The notes beneath the pieces are model-generated. The model searched no databases and was not told the DNA's origin. It saw only the letters and a list, made by a program, of their open reading frames with translations. Shown one piece after another: positions 24,501-36,500 of a DNA stretch of 64,000 bases. The position numbers and the translations under genes are program-made. Positions within the stretch are counted from its first letter, which is position 1; each line of letters begins with the position of its first letter. Origin of the DNA: Phoronis australis (lineage: Eukaryota; Phoronida; Phoronidae); the NCBI GenBank assembly GCA_002633005.1, contig NMRA01000152.1, positions 550,833 through 614,832 of the forward strand, in the 5' to 3' direction.

Positions 24501-27500
24501 TGTGAGGTACGTCACACAATTTTTGAGGACACCTCCTTAACTTTTCAGGCAAAACTACAGTTGACATATTCCATGATCAAACCACAGGATCATGGCACAT
24601 CGACCAGACTTCGCAAAGACCTCACCTTGAGTATGAACTGTGCCTTGCGAGGTCCGAGGCCACATATGAACTGAACCAAGGGTACTGTGTGTGGATGATT
24701 GATAGCTCTATTAAGGTCGACGCCCACCTCGTTCACACGGTTGACAAACTCCAGATAAAGTGCACTCAGTAGTTCCTCCTTACTCACTTGATCCTGAAAT
24801 TACAGGGGATGGAATGTTCTGATAGATGTAAACAAAGCTTCTTTATTAGTTAATCTCCAAGAAGAAGAGCCAACATCAAAAGAGTCAATCGCAGCGAAAG
24901 TGAGATGGACTAATAGATATTGATTCATCAGGTAAATATCAATATGTTTAGTTGAAAAATAAAATTTCACAAAACTCATGAATGAATATTATAGTAAGAT
25001 AACACAAAAAGCACAATGTGCTGCCATAATATGAACACAAGCAAGTCAGTGTTGCATTTTAAGTCTTGCCATCACGCCATCTCTTGGCCACATCTGATGT
25101 GGCCAACAGATGGCGTGCTGACAAGACTTAAAATGTTTGTAACATATTTCCACGCCATATTGAGATTGACATATTTATATACAAAGTCAGTGTTGACAGT
25201 CTAATGTGAGTTTCATATCTTTCTTCCACCTGACTAGAACTCGTGTTCTCTTCATCAGGTTTGTGTTAAAAATGTCTTTTGTGTCAAGGATTTTGCCATA
25301 ACCAAGTTCACAACTAATTTGGCATGCCAACAACGCAATCACTCTACAAAGCCTACTACCAACCTGCAATGGGTGGTACTTCAGGTTAAGTAAGTCTTCG
25401 TCAGGGTTACACAGCTGGGCGAACTCAACCAGTGGGTCCTGTAGACGGCGAGCTATGGCGATAGCCTGCCTCAGCATGGGTGGATACTCACGAAATGAGG
25501 CCTACAGTGAGAACAAGGAACTAGACATATACATGCAGTCACATGCAGTCTTTACACTCGTTGAAAGCACCAACAGTTTGGATTCAACATAGTTATTACT
25601 TTCTTATACCTTCGCAACTTNATGTGCTCATATGTGGATCCATTAATTTTCTTAATTAACACTTAGGGTTCTAAGTGATAAACGCGCACTGGGCAACAAA
25701 AAAGCGACATTAATAAATTAACATTTCAGTTTCTTGATACATACGAGTCACCGATGGAATTTGTGTCGATCTTGATGAAACCAGCGCAGTTGACGAACAC
25801 CTTTGGCCCCATATTACACACCATGACCAGCTGTGACCTGTTCTCTAGCCGCCCATTATTCTGTTTCAATGTCTGTGGGAACAAGAAGGTGTTGCCTTAT
25901 ACTGAATCACTTAAACACAATGGGCAAAAGAAATCATTGCTTGGCCTAAGCAATGACAAGTCATTGCTTGGCCTAAGCAATGACAAGTCATTGCTTGGCC
26001 TAAGAAATGACAAGTCATTGCTTGGCCTAAGCAATGAGAAACCATTGCTTGGTCTAAGCAACAACATCGTGTTAAACTAGGCCTGTTTCTTGAAAAGATA
26101 TTATTCTGAAGTTATTATCAGGAAATCAGCTTTCATCCGACAGAGCTTCCACCATGAAAACTTGGCAAAAGACTCCAGACAGCAAATCCTTCAATGAATA
26201 ATAATAAGTCATAGTAATAGTATTAATTAAAACATTTTACTTTTGAGCACTAAATCCAATTCTTCATTGCCAAACATTCGCTTTCACCATCAACTCAAAA
26301 GAAGTAAGGACATGGTTATTAAAAATGCCATATCATAACATCAAACCAAGCTCAGGAGTCCAACAGCTTAAAAATTCAGCAACACAACTCTGATCAACAA
26401 AATCAATTTAAAACTATAGTCCAAATATTTGGGACTTATTTCTTCTGAGGATTTCAAGTGGAATTTGCAGGCTAATTTACTAATCTCTGTGGTTACTTGG
26501 CCAAATAATTAAGAAACACAACATATCGAGATGATGTGAATATGAAGTAGCTTGACAGTTGCCAAATGATTTTAAGATCGAATTTTGTGGTAAAAATGAT
26601 CCGTCGTAAGTCACTGAACCATGTCTAGTAAGTATCCTGAGGTGGTGCTGGGGAATAACACTGCATGATGCGGGCTATGTGAGCCCGTGAGGTACGTCAC
26701 ACAATTTTTGAGGACACTTCCTTAACTTTTCAGGCAAAACTACAGTTGACATATTCCATGATCAAACCACAGGATCATGGCACATCGACCAGACTTCGCA
26801 GTAGACCTCACCTTGAGTATGAACTGTGCCTTGCGAGGTCCGAGGCCACATATGAACTGAACCAAGGGTACTGTGTGTGGATGATTGATAGCTCTATTAA
26901 GGTCGACGCCCACCTCGTTCACACGGTTGACAAACTCCAGATAAAGTGCACTCAATAGTTCCTCCTTACTCACTTGATCCTGAAATTACAGGGGATGGAA
27001 TGTTCTGATAGATGTAAACAAAGCTTATTTATTAGTTAATCTCCAAGAAGAAGAGCCAACATCAAAAGTGTCAATCGCAGCAAAAATGCGATGGACAAAT
27101 AAATATTGATTCATCAGGTAAATATGAATATGTTTAGCTGAAAAATAAAATTTCACAAAACTCATGAATGAATATTATGGTAAGATAACACAAAAAGTAC
27201 AATGTGCTGCCATAATATGAACACGAGCAAGTCAGTGTTGCATTTTAAGTCTTGTCATCACGCCATATCTTGGCCACATCTGATGTGGCCAACAGATGGC
27301 GTGCTGACGCCATATCGAGATTGACATATTTATATACAAAGTCAGTGTTGACAGTGTAATGTAAGTTTCATATCTTTCTTCCACCTCACTAGAACTTGTG
27401 TTCTCTTCATCAGGTTTGTGTTAAAAATGTCTTTTGCGTCAAGGATTTTGCCATAACCAAGTTCACAACTAATGTGGCATGCCAACGACGCAATCACTCT

Positions 27501-30500
27501 ATAAAGCCTACTACCAACCTGCAATGGGTGGTACTTCAGGTTAAGTAAGTCTTCGTCAGGGTTACACAGCTGGGCGAACTCAACCAGTGGGTCCTGTAGA
27601 CGGCGAGCTATAGCGATAGCCTGCCTCAGCATGGGTGGATACTCACGAAACGAGGCCTACAGTGAGAACAAGGAACTAGACATATACATGCAGTCACATG
27701 CAGTCTTTACACTCGTTGAAAGCACCAACAGTTTGGATTCAACACAGTTATTACTTTCTTATACCTTTGCAACTTATTCCGAAATAAGATCTGACATCAG
27801 CTCAAGGTTGACATTACAATTAAGGACTGAGCTCTCTAAGTAGTATATCTACTTATTAGTAAGAGAACTTAAGATTTGTTTGCATTTACTTTTGCTTTTT
27901 GTTAATTGTAAAACTCGATCATCAAGGTGCTTTTAAAAGGACAATATGTCACTAAATTACAAAAAGGAAGTAAAAACTTTCAACTTGCATTTGTCGACCA
28001 CCTTATGCAAAGAAAACATCTGTTTTTACATTTATCGCCTTACAGCAACGTCGTAAAAACTGTTCACGTCGTGTTATACGTAAAAGTATACGTAAAAGTA
28101 CACGAAACAGTTTTTCATAGAATATAAAGCTCTCTATTGCCTTAAAAGTCGTTGTACAACTGACACTTGAAATAAGATTCTACTACACAATAAACGGCGC
28201 TCAAACAAATAGTTCAGTCTAAGGCCATCCACATATTATAGTTGTTTGTAACTGAATGAACACACCCACTCACAGCCCCGCTGTTTAGACATTATGGTGC
28301 CAACATCTTCTAACCTTATTCTAACTATCCAATCAAAGGTCACCTGATACAAAACTCAACCATAATCCTTCAAAAGCCACAGCCAAGCCTTAAACACAGG
28401 CCAGCATATACAGAAGATCATCCAATCACAATCAGTACCTGACTAATATCTCAGGCCAATAGACATGCATATCTCATCAACATAATTGCATAACAAGGCT
28501 TGATATAAGCAAGAAAACGCTTGCAAATACGAGTGCGAAAAATTGACTAGAAAATTGGTCTCACCGAGCCAATGTCTGGCATTTTAGTTTTTGGTCACTA
28601 CTCCTTATGAGCCCAAACCCGGGAAAACGAGTGGCAAATATGCTGTCACATGTATTTAAAGTGGACATTTTTGACTGTCTCAAGTGCCGTTTAATCACAC
28701 TACTTCAAGAAGCCACACCTCCATTCCCACCTGTACACCAGATCAATCTCATACCTCAGCTCTGTTTGAATTCATGAACACAATAGCCTCCTCATTGTCC
28801 ACCAGCTCAACACTGATAGGAGCCATCTGACTCTCTTGTTCAAGGTCAGAGACGCACCCTCGAACGTCCTCGATGAGGTCAACTGCATTTCGGGACTGGG
28901 CTGCCACACCTATGACACGTGGTTTTTTGGTGGCGATAAAATCTTTGAGCTTTTCTAAATCAGCCAACTGAAACAGAAAAATCCAAAATAAACAATACGC
29001 CGACTGAACAATTTTGTGACTTTTGTGCATTTGTCAATTATCAAATACTGAAGCTGAATTAACCACCATTCAGTTAAAGTGAGGAAACAATTCTATGACA
29101 ACTATTCAGTTTCATTAAAGCTTGAAATAACATAAACTGAAATGTTCTGAACATCTTCCGTTTCAACACTTTCAGAAATAATTAGATTTTCATGTTTTTA
29201 GGTCACAACACAACATTTGAAAACAACACAAAGCTCAGGAACGTCAAACTTTACTCGAGAATCGACACAAAAATTTACCAATTGCATGGCATGGTTTGAA
29301 TAAACATTTAAATTTCCTCGAAGAAGTTATTGGCTAAATTTCGAGTAGTGTCAAGTACAGTACATGTTGTCCTGGGGCGTAAGATCTAACAATAGACACG
29401 AGCAACACTAACCTTGGCCTCCCTATCCTGTTTTAAGAACGCATTTTTCCGTTTCATAATTCCTGGCAACCTCAGGTAGTCACTCACTTCCCCTTCCCCA
29501 TCAACAAGACATGCAAACGACGCTTCATTCCTGAATTGAAAACATGACAACTAATGAAAATCCACGTACACCAATGAAACCACACTATACATAATTTTCA
29601 TTCAAAACTACTACGATAAAAAGGAGACGCCATTACTGGTACATAACAAAATGGAAAAACCATGACAGCAATTTTATTCATAATAGACTGGGCTTAATTT
29701 GTTTATTTTTATTTGTCTTTTTATTTTCCCGGAAGTCACATGGCTGCCAAGTTTCACAACCCTCAACTAATTTTAAAGATGGGTGAATTTGAAGTCCAGC
29801 GCACACCACTTTTGGTTGAGGCCAGAGCACCTGAACTCCGGCTGACCAGTGGTCCAACCTGAGCATTTAAGGGTTCAGCAAGTAAAATATTCATCAGTTC
29901 CATGGTATTGTACCACAACAAATTTGAGAGACAAATTCTGCATGTATACACTTAACTAGCAGGGTCCAGATTAGATGCATTTTAACTGATCTTGCAGAGT
30001 ACACATTTTCAAAGAATAATCCTGCCACCAGCGCCACCTACATTTCAGTTGGGTAGCAGATGGCCATGACAGGGACGCCCTCGGAACTCTCAAAGTCTTC
30101 ATCGTCCTCCAGCTGATGATCGGGTTGATAGGGCGCCACCTAATAGCAGACATAAAAATAACCACTTAAAGTGCAACATGCATTTAAAATATGAGCACTG
30201 ACAACAATGTTGCGCTTTCATATGGGATCTCATAATTTCTTAGTTTCCTTATATTAATATTATTAATATTAATATTATAAGTCATAAGTTTGCAGTAGGT
30301 ACACTTTTGTTTTACATCCATATCACACACTACACACCTCACTGCCTCATGTTAGATTCATTTCCTTACCATTACCCCTCGTCTTCCACCCCTGCTACCC
30401 AACCACACCTCTCTCCCCTCTCACCTTCAGACAGTTGTACAGTTTACGACAACACGCCTTGATCACTCCATCCTTAGCCTCCTGAAGCAGCTTCGTTTTG

Positions 30501-33500
30501 ATCTCCTGCGCCATCTGTGGGTAGAGGATAAGAGTCAGCGCCCTCTCCAGTGCTTGGCTACGCTGAGCGTTCCAGGCTTGCACCAATGAGCTAAACTCAT
30601 CCTGAAGAATGAAAAGAAATTTAACTTCTACATAAAAACAACACACCTACTGTCACAGGAAGGTGCAGTATAACTATACAGTAGGCCCAGGCATAGAGTC
30701 TGGTCCATGGGAACTGAATTTGAACTCACAGCATTATACCGAAACACAAGTACATTTTTAGGACACCCCATTTCTAACCACAATTTTCAGTACGTCTTAC
30801 CCTGTAGTAGAGCTGGCGGATCTCCTCAAAGTACGTGGGTATCCTGGACTTCTTGTCTTCATCAATGACCACTTCATAAGTCATCAACTGCTCCTCAACA
30901 GCCTGACAATATTATGTTAAAATTGCACCGTGTAGAACTTTAGAACAGTAATTTAACAAGAATACTGGAGGCTTTAAGTTAAGTAAAACTGTGAAAATAC
31001 AGAAATGTTTAAAAATTATACAACAGTTGTACTTTAACTTAGAGTTTAAGCGAAACTAAATATTGGATACAAATTGCTCCAGACATTTTATAGAGTAATA
31101 CTGGTAAAATATTAAATTACAATGATGCTGTAGAAGTGCTAGAGCACTGGCAAACACGCAAGAAATGGTAAAAACAATCGATAGTGATTACGAGGCAAAG
31201 AGCATGCCTTGAGAGTGGGATCATCACGAACAAACTTGTCCATAGCTAACAGTTGAGCGTATCCAATACAACCTTCAGATAGCAACTTGGACACCTGCAT
31301 AATGGCAGCCACCCTGCGTGTGACGGGGAAAACGACCAGTTTTAAATGACTCACTATTGTTAGCTTCAGGAACTGATCTGCCCGGAACTCTTTCACTGGC
31401 TTCAGCCGTAGGTATTTAAATTGAAAACACGGGTGGAACTCGTCTATCATCTGTAAATAGACAAATTACTGTGATAAACCATGTTGTCCTGCTTATTTAT
31501 AATCCTTACATTATGACCTGTTTCATGACCTTGTGAAGCAGTTTCCTTTGAACTGGTGCTAGTGTAATACAAATGTCACCAGGAACTGATTCCAAGTTTT
31601 AAACACCTTTGCTTTCGTCGTTTCACATACTTTTATCAGTAAGATAACGATATTCTCCATGTTCTGAAGGATAAACCACTCTTAAAGAGTCAGAAATTTA
31701 TAAAGCGTGGCCTCCCAATATATATTAAGAAAATTTTCCCTTGAAGATTCAGTGCTTTGTCATTTACACATTGAAATTTGTTTGCAATGCAAAGAAACAC
31801 AGTCATACAGACAACCCACATTAAAATCATAAACTCGAAGTCTGACGCAGCAAACTTTTTACAGTGAGATACCTTCATGCCTTTTTTGGTGGGCCTGCAG
31901 TTGATCTTGGCCCTTTCGTGAAATGTCTGTCGTACGCACTGCCTGACAATGGGGTCATGAGCTATCTGCATGGCCACCACGTGACGAACTCCTTTAAGGA
32001 CGTCTTCCTCGTTGGGGAATTGACTATAAAAGAAGCAAGAGCTGAAACGCACGAATAAACACAAACTTTTTTCTCCCTTGGAAAGCTATATTCAATGTCA
32101 AACAAAGTACACCATTTGAATCATTTGTAGTTCAGGTGATAATCAAGTTCAGATAGGAAATTTGTCAGCTATCTGGTAGCTACATGCCGTCCACACTAAG
32201 TCCACCACTGACATCAGAGCGTCCAGTGTGAAGACCACAAGATGTCAGGCTTAAACAACCAATCAAAAACAAACCGCCACACACATACACGGCTGTAAAA
32301 ACCTAAAACACGAGACACAGCAAACAGAGATTCTGAACTGAGTAACGCGTATAAAAGTACATCACTGGATCAACACCCACTCCCATAAATTGCGAGTTTC
32401 TCAACGCAAATGTTGTTGGTGTCAAGCCGAAAGATGCTCTTAATTAATATGTTGCCTTCTTCTTGAAATATCTGCGTAGCTAGTGACTATCAACTCATAA
32501 AAGCGTACATTGTCTGAAACTAGGAATTACGACAAATCTAATGATGTCATTTACATCTATGTACCATTCTCGAGGTCACGTGACCATGCGTTTTTGGGAA
32601 AAATGTCATTTTTTGAAAGGTACATCAATAGGGAAAAAGTCTTTACAACAGCACTTACTAACCAAATTTTCAGCATAAAAACATTGAATGAAAATGCCCA
32701 GAAACCACGTCTGGGATTTTCCAATAACTAGCGCTGATGTTTTAATGGTATTTTTTATGAAATTGGGCTACACGTAACCTTAACTTAGACAAATACAGTA
32801 ATACCGTGTAAGATTGATGCAAGAAAAGACAAACTAGACAATAGTAGCATTTCCATGTGAAAATTGCTCGAAATAATCCCAGTATTGTTTCAGACCAACT
32901 TTACGAAGCAAAATGTTGCTTTGGACACATATTTACTGGGATTCTGAGTCCGACCAAACTTCACAAGACTGAAACAGGGAAAAATTATTCAGGAGTTCAC
33001 GGCTCGCTCACTCAATTAAAATTCCAAGTCAGACTGCTCCTAACCAATAGCAGTGTTATAGCCTATGTAGTTTACTTAATTGTCAAACAGATCTTACGAG
33101 TGTCACAGATGTCTGACTAGAGCATTTTCAATGTCTCTTAATAGGGATTATCAAATTCACTGTGATTCTTGTTCCCACGGTTACACAACAGCTTGGTGGG
33201 AGTAATTCCAGTAAAAACATTCCTACGAAATTTCTGGGATTCTGAAATAGATGCGAACACTACTACTGAACCAACAGAACACGCACCCGCATATTTTCTC
33301 CTGTGCCAACTCCATGGGTTCCTCTGGGAACTGATCCACTTCATTCTTCTGGTAGTTTTCTTTCAGATTCTCTCCAAACTGGTCAGGGCTAAGACCAAAC
33401 CTTTTCGCAAACTCATCTACAAAGCACAGGACCAACAATCACCTGCTAGTGTCATAACACTAGTGTCTGTATAGCATAACATTTGTATAAACAAAAAACA

Positions 33501-36500
33501 TACCACACTGTGTAATGTAGTCACCAACAATTCTACTTCTTCTTCTGTGTTCCCGATCAAGGAATTCAAATCATGCTTTTGATTAAGAAGTTCATGAAAA
33601 GCATGCACTTGTCCAATAATGTAGTTCCCACCAAATACCAACGATTAAAAGTACACAAGGGACTCTGACAAAAATACAGCATTCCAAGATCAATTTCATG
33701 GATTATATAGCTAAGGGTAGCTACATCGTTTGGTTTGAATGACTACACAACATGTAAGTTACACATTAATTGTTATTCATATTCATGTGCTAATTCAAAA
33801 TCATATGTAGCAAATAACGGCAATATCATTCATTAATATTATATTTGAAAGAGGAATCCTAATACACTTTTTCAGTTAAAAATATCCTCGTAATCAGAAC
33901 AGCTCCTGGCAATGGCTACATACCTAGACCAGCGTCTTGACAAATGTGGTATCCTGTCTTCCTCGTGGCCTGTTTCAGGGGTGCATCTTGCTGCTCATTC
34001 ATCTCGGCATCCTCCCCCTCACGTCCCTCCTCTGCCAGGGCCTTGGCCTTCTTAGCTTTTTCCGCGTTCTTCATCTTGGGGATGTCTCGTCCGTAGTAGA
34101 GCAGGAACTGCTGGTAGACGTCCCGAAGTTCCTCCATGGTCTCCACATTGCGAGCACTGGATCAAATAGATAATCTTGACAGTCATGGGATTTATTAAAG
34201 ATCAAATGTTCAATTATTTAATTTAGTTCATGAGTAATACATCTTTCCTGGTAACAGTAATCTAGTTATCTTGTGCAAAAGTGAGTGCCAAAGTTGCATT
34301 TGTCTTGTTTTTCGAAGATTAGGTATCATGATACAAGTAGTCAGATTTAAGCAAATATTGTCTAATGCAAGCTGTGTGATACAAATAATTCTAAACTGAA
34401 GCACACGTTTCAGTACAGGTTATTTTGTTGGAAAATTTGATGACCACTTCTCCACCTTATTTCGAACTGAAGAGGTGACCAATTGCCATGCATAGAGCTG
34501 CAGTTTTGAATAGTACACTATCACATAGTTCAAGGGAACTAAATGACTACAAACAAATGCAAAGAATTTAAGACCAGAGATACAACATGCCACTCACATC
34601 TCGATATCTTCCTCTGTTAAAGCACGTATATTATCTGGAAGTGGTTCATCGGGGTCGGCGTTCTGCTCAAACTGAAACTGTTGCATCTTTTCGAACAGAG
34701 CGATCATATTCTCTTTGCGGCCTCTCAGTTGTGTCCACTACAATGAGAATCTCGGTGAAATGTCCGTTTTCAGCCAAATTGTGACAGATATGACATTTTA
34801 TTGTCATTATGTTAATGTCTTGGAACTGTGTGTTAACGAGAAAATCACATCTTACAGGTGACATAGAAGACTGTGCAAGAAAGTTATTTAAAACTGCATG
34901 CAATCAAATATGACTTAAATATGCCTCTCTGCCACTGTATCATTGTAGAAATCAAAACCTGTGGCTTTGATACAACAAGCTCAAATTTTTAAATAGTCTC
35001 ATGGTACATTCTCACTGTATGGTGAATGAAAACTCATTCCCAAGTTCAGTCATTTCTTACCTTTTCATCCCATTGCCAGACCTTCCACAGTTCACTAATG
35101 TTTAACTCTGGTTCCACGTATTCCTTACGGTAGAATGCTATAAATGGGACCTACAATCAAAAGACAAAGAGGCAACTAGAAATATTTGTTAAAAAATTCT
35201 AAGATATCACTCAAAAATGACATACGTCGAGATCTGATAAAATAAGACAATGAAGAAGCAGTTAAAAACATTTTAAAATCTGGTAAAAATAAATATAGTT
35301 AAAAAACCCAAATTAATTTTATATACTTTATTGGATTTTAAACTGATTCTTTTAAGCTGTTAAAAACTTTCATTTTAAAATCCGTTAAATATAAATATGG
35401 TTAAAAAACGCATATTAATTTTAAATATTTTTACTGGATTTTAAACTGCTTCTACACTGTCAAAGATTTCAGACAGATTAAAAAATAATTAAAGTTATAC
35501 AAGACCCTATCAACAAGAATGTGCATTTTTGCCAGATACGTACAAAACCATAGCATTTAACTAACTGTACATTAAAATATATTATATATCAAAGTAAAAA
35601 GCCAATAAAATTTGATTTGTACCACGTCTTTTCATTAAAAGTGACAAAAAAAGAAACAACCAACTTACATTCAAAGCAAAACAACACTACGGATAACATG
35701 ACAAACTTTCATTATTTTCTCCATGATAGCAAGTAGCAGCATAAATTCAAGAAAATAACTACGGTTTTAAAACTTGACATGTTTCGGTGTCATTTATTAA
35801 ACACCATCCTCAGAAGTCATAAGGATAGTGTTTAATAAATGACACCGAAACATGTCAAGTTTTAAAACCGTAGTTATTTTCTTGAATTTCATTATTTTGA
35901 TATACATGTTCAAGATGAAATTTCAAAATGGCTACAACAGCTATCTAAATTATCCACTTCTTTTCATTTTATGCAACTTCTTTGATGTTTTTCTTAACAA
36001 TCTTAACAAGTTGCAATTTTTGATGGCCCCTCATGTCAAACTGGAACTTTTTAAAAACACTTTCAAATAGCAATATGGGGAACACTGCATAAAGTACAAT
36101 ATCTGAAATTTTCATTTAAAACTAATAAATCATTTCTGAGATACGTATTCCGAAGTTAGCCACATTTGACATTTTTCTGAGGTTTCACATAACCTTTATT
36201 CCTCAAGTGGGAAAAATATAACAAGTAACCCAAACAAACCTCCAGGTGGTGTTTGCGCATGAAATTGAGCGCCTCACGAATCTTCTCTACAGTGTTAGGG
36301 CCCTTATTTTGTAGGTATTCAGAGTACCCGTCTCCTTGTTCCTGTCACAGAGAAATTGTCCAGCATTAAATCAAGAAAACAATAACACATTTGGTAAAAC
36401 GAAGAGTAATCTGCGATAGAGCAAGATTCAGTGAAAATGCCGCCTCCATGTCTTAAGAGTTGTTCACCATATTCAGCATCTTCTGTGCAATGTTCAGGTA

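Larger units (their letters stand above)
23560..25501 (-). pseudogene. Second copy of SPT6 exons 21-23 (assembly duplicate likely)
   Basis: Exons 25501-25364, 24793-24626 and 23687-23560 are intact and encode the same residues as the copies at 27656-25745. The block sits inside the larger duplication 23437-25620. If both copies were real and spliced in order, exon 23 (ending two bases into a codon) would join exon 21 (starting on a codon boundary) and break the frame. A single n at 25621 marks the junction. Either copy completes the gene, so this is best read as the other haplotype rather than a gene change. Confidence 0.85.
23437..27775. repeat. 2.2-kb direct duplication, copies 23437-25620 and 25622-27775
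   Basis: Both begin ATGTGCTCATAT and end CTTTCTTATACCTT(C/T)GCAACTT. They contain the same three SPT6 exons and the same minisatellite, differing by scattered substitutions and small indels. One n at 25621 separates them. Likely an unmerged haplotype. Confidence 0.9.

Noticed and set aside
23560-27656. True internal duplication of SPT6 exons
   Set aside because: Using both copies shifts the frame and the copies meet at an n; haplotype duplication is simpler.
31139-31450. Single 103-codon exon covering SPT6 exon 15 and beyond
   Set aside because: Family alignment ends at KLTI and resumes at exon 16 ([10 protein letters not shown]), with a good donor GTGAGT at 31354.
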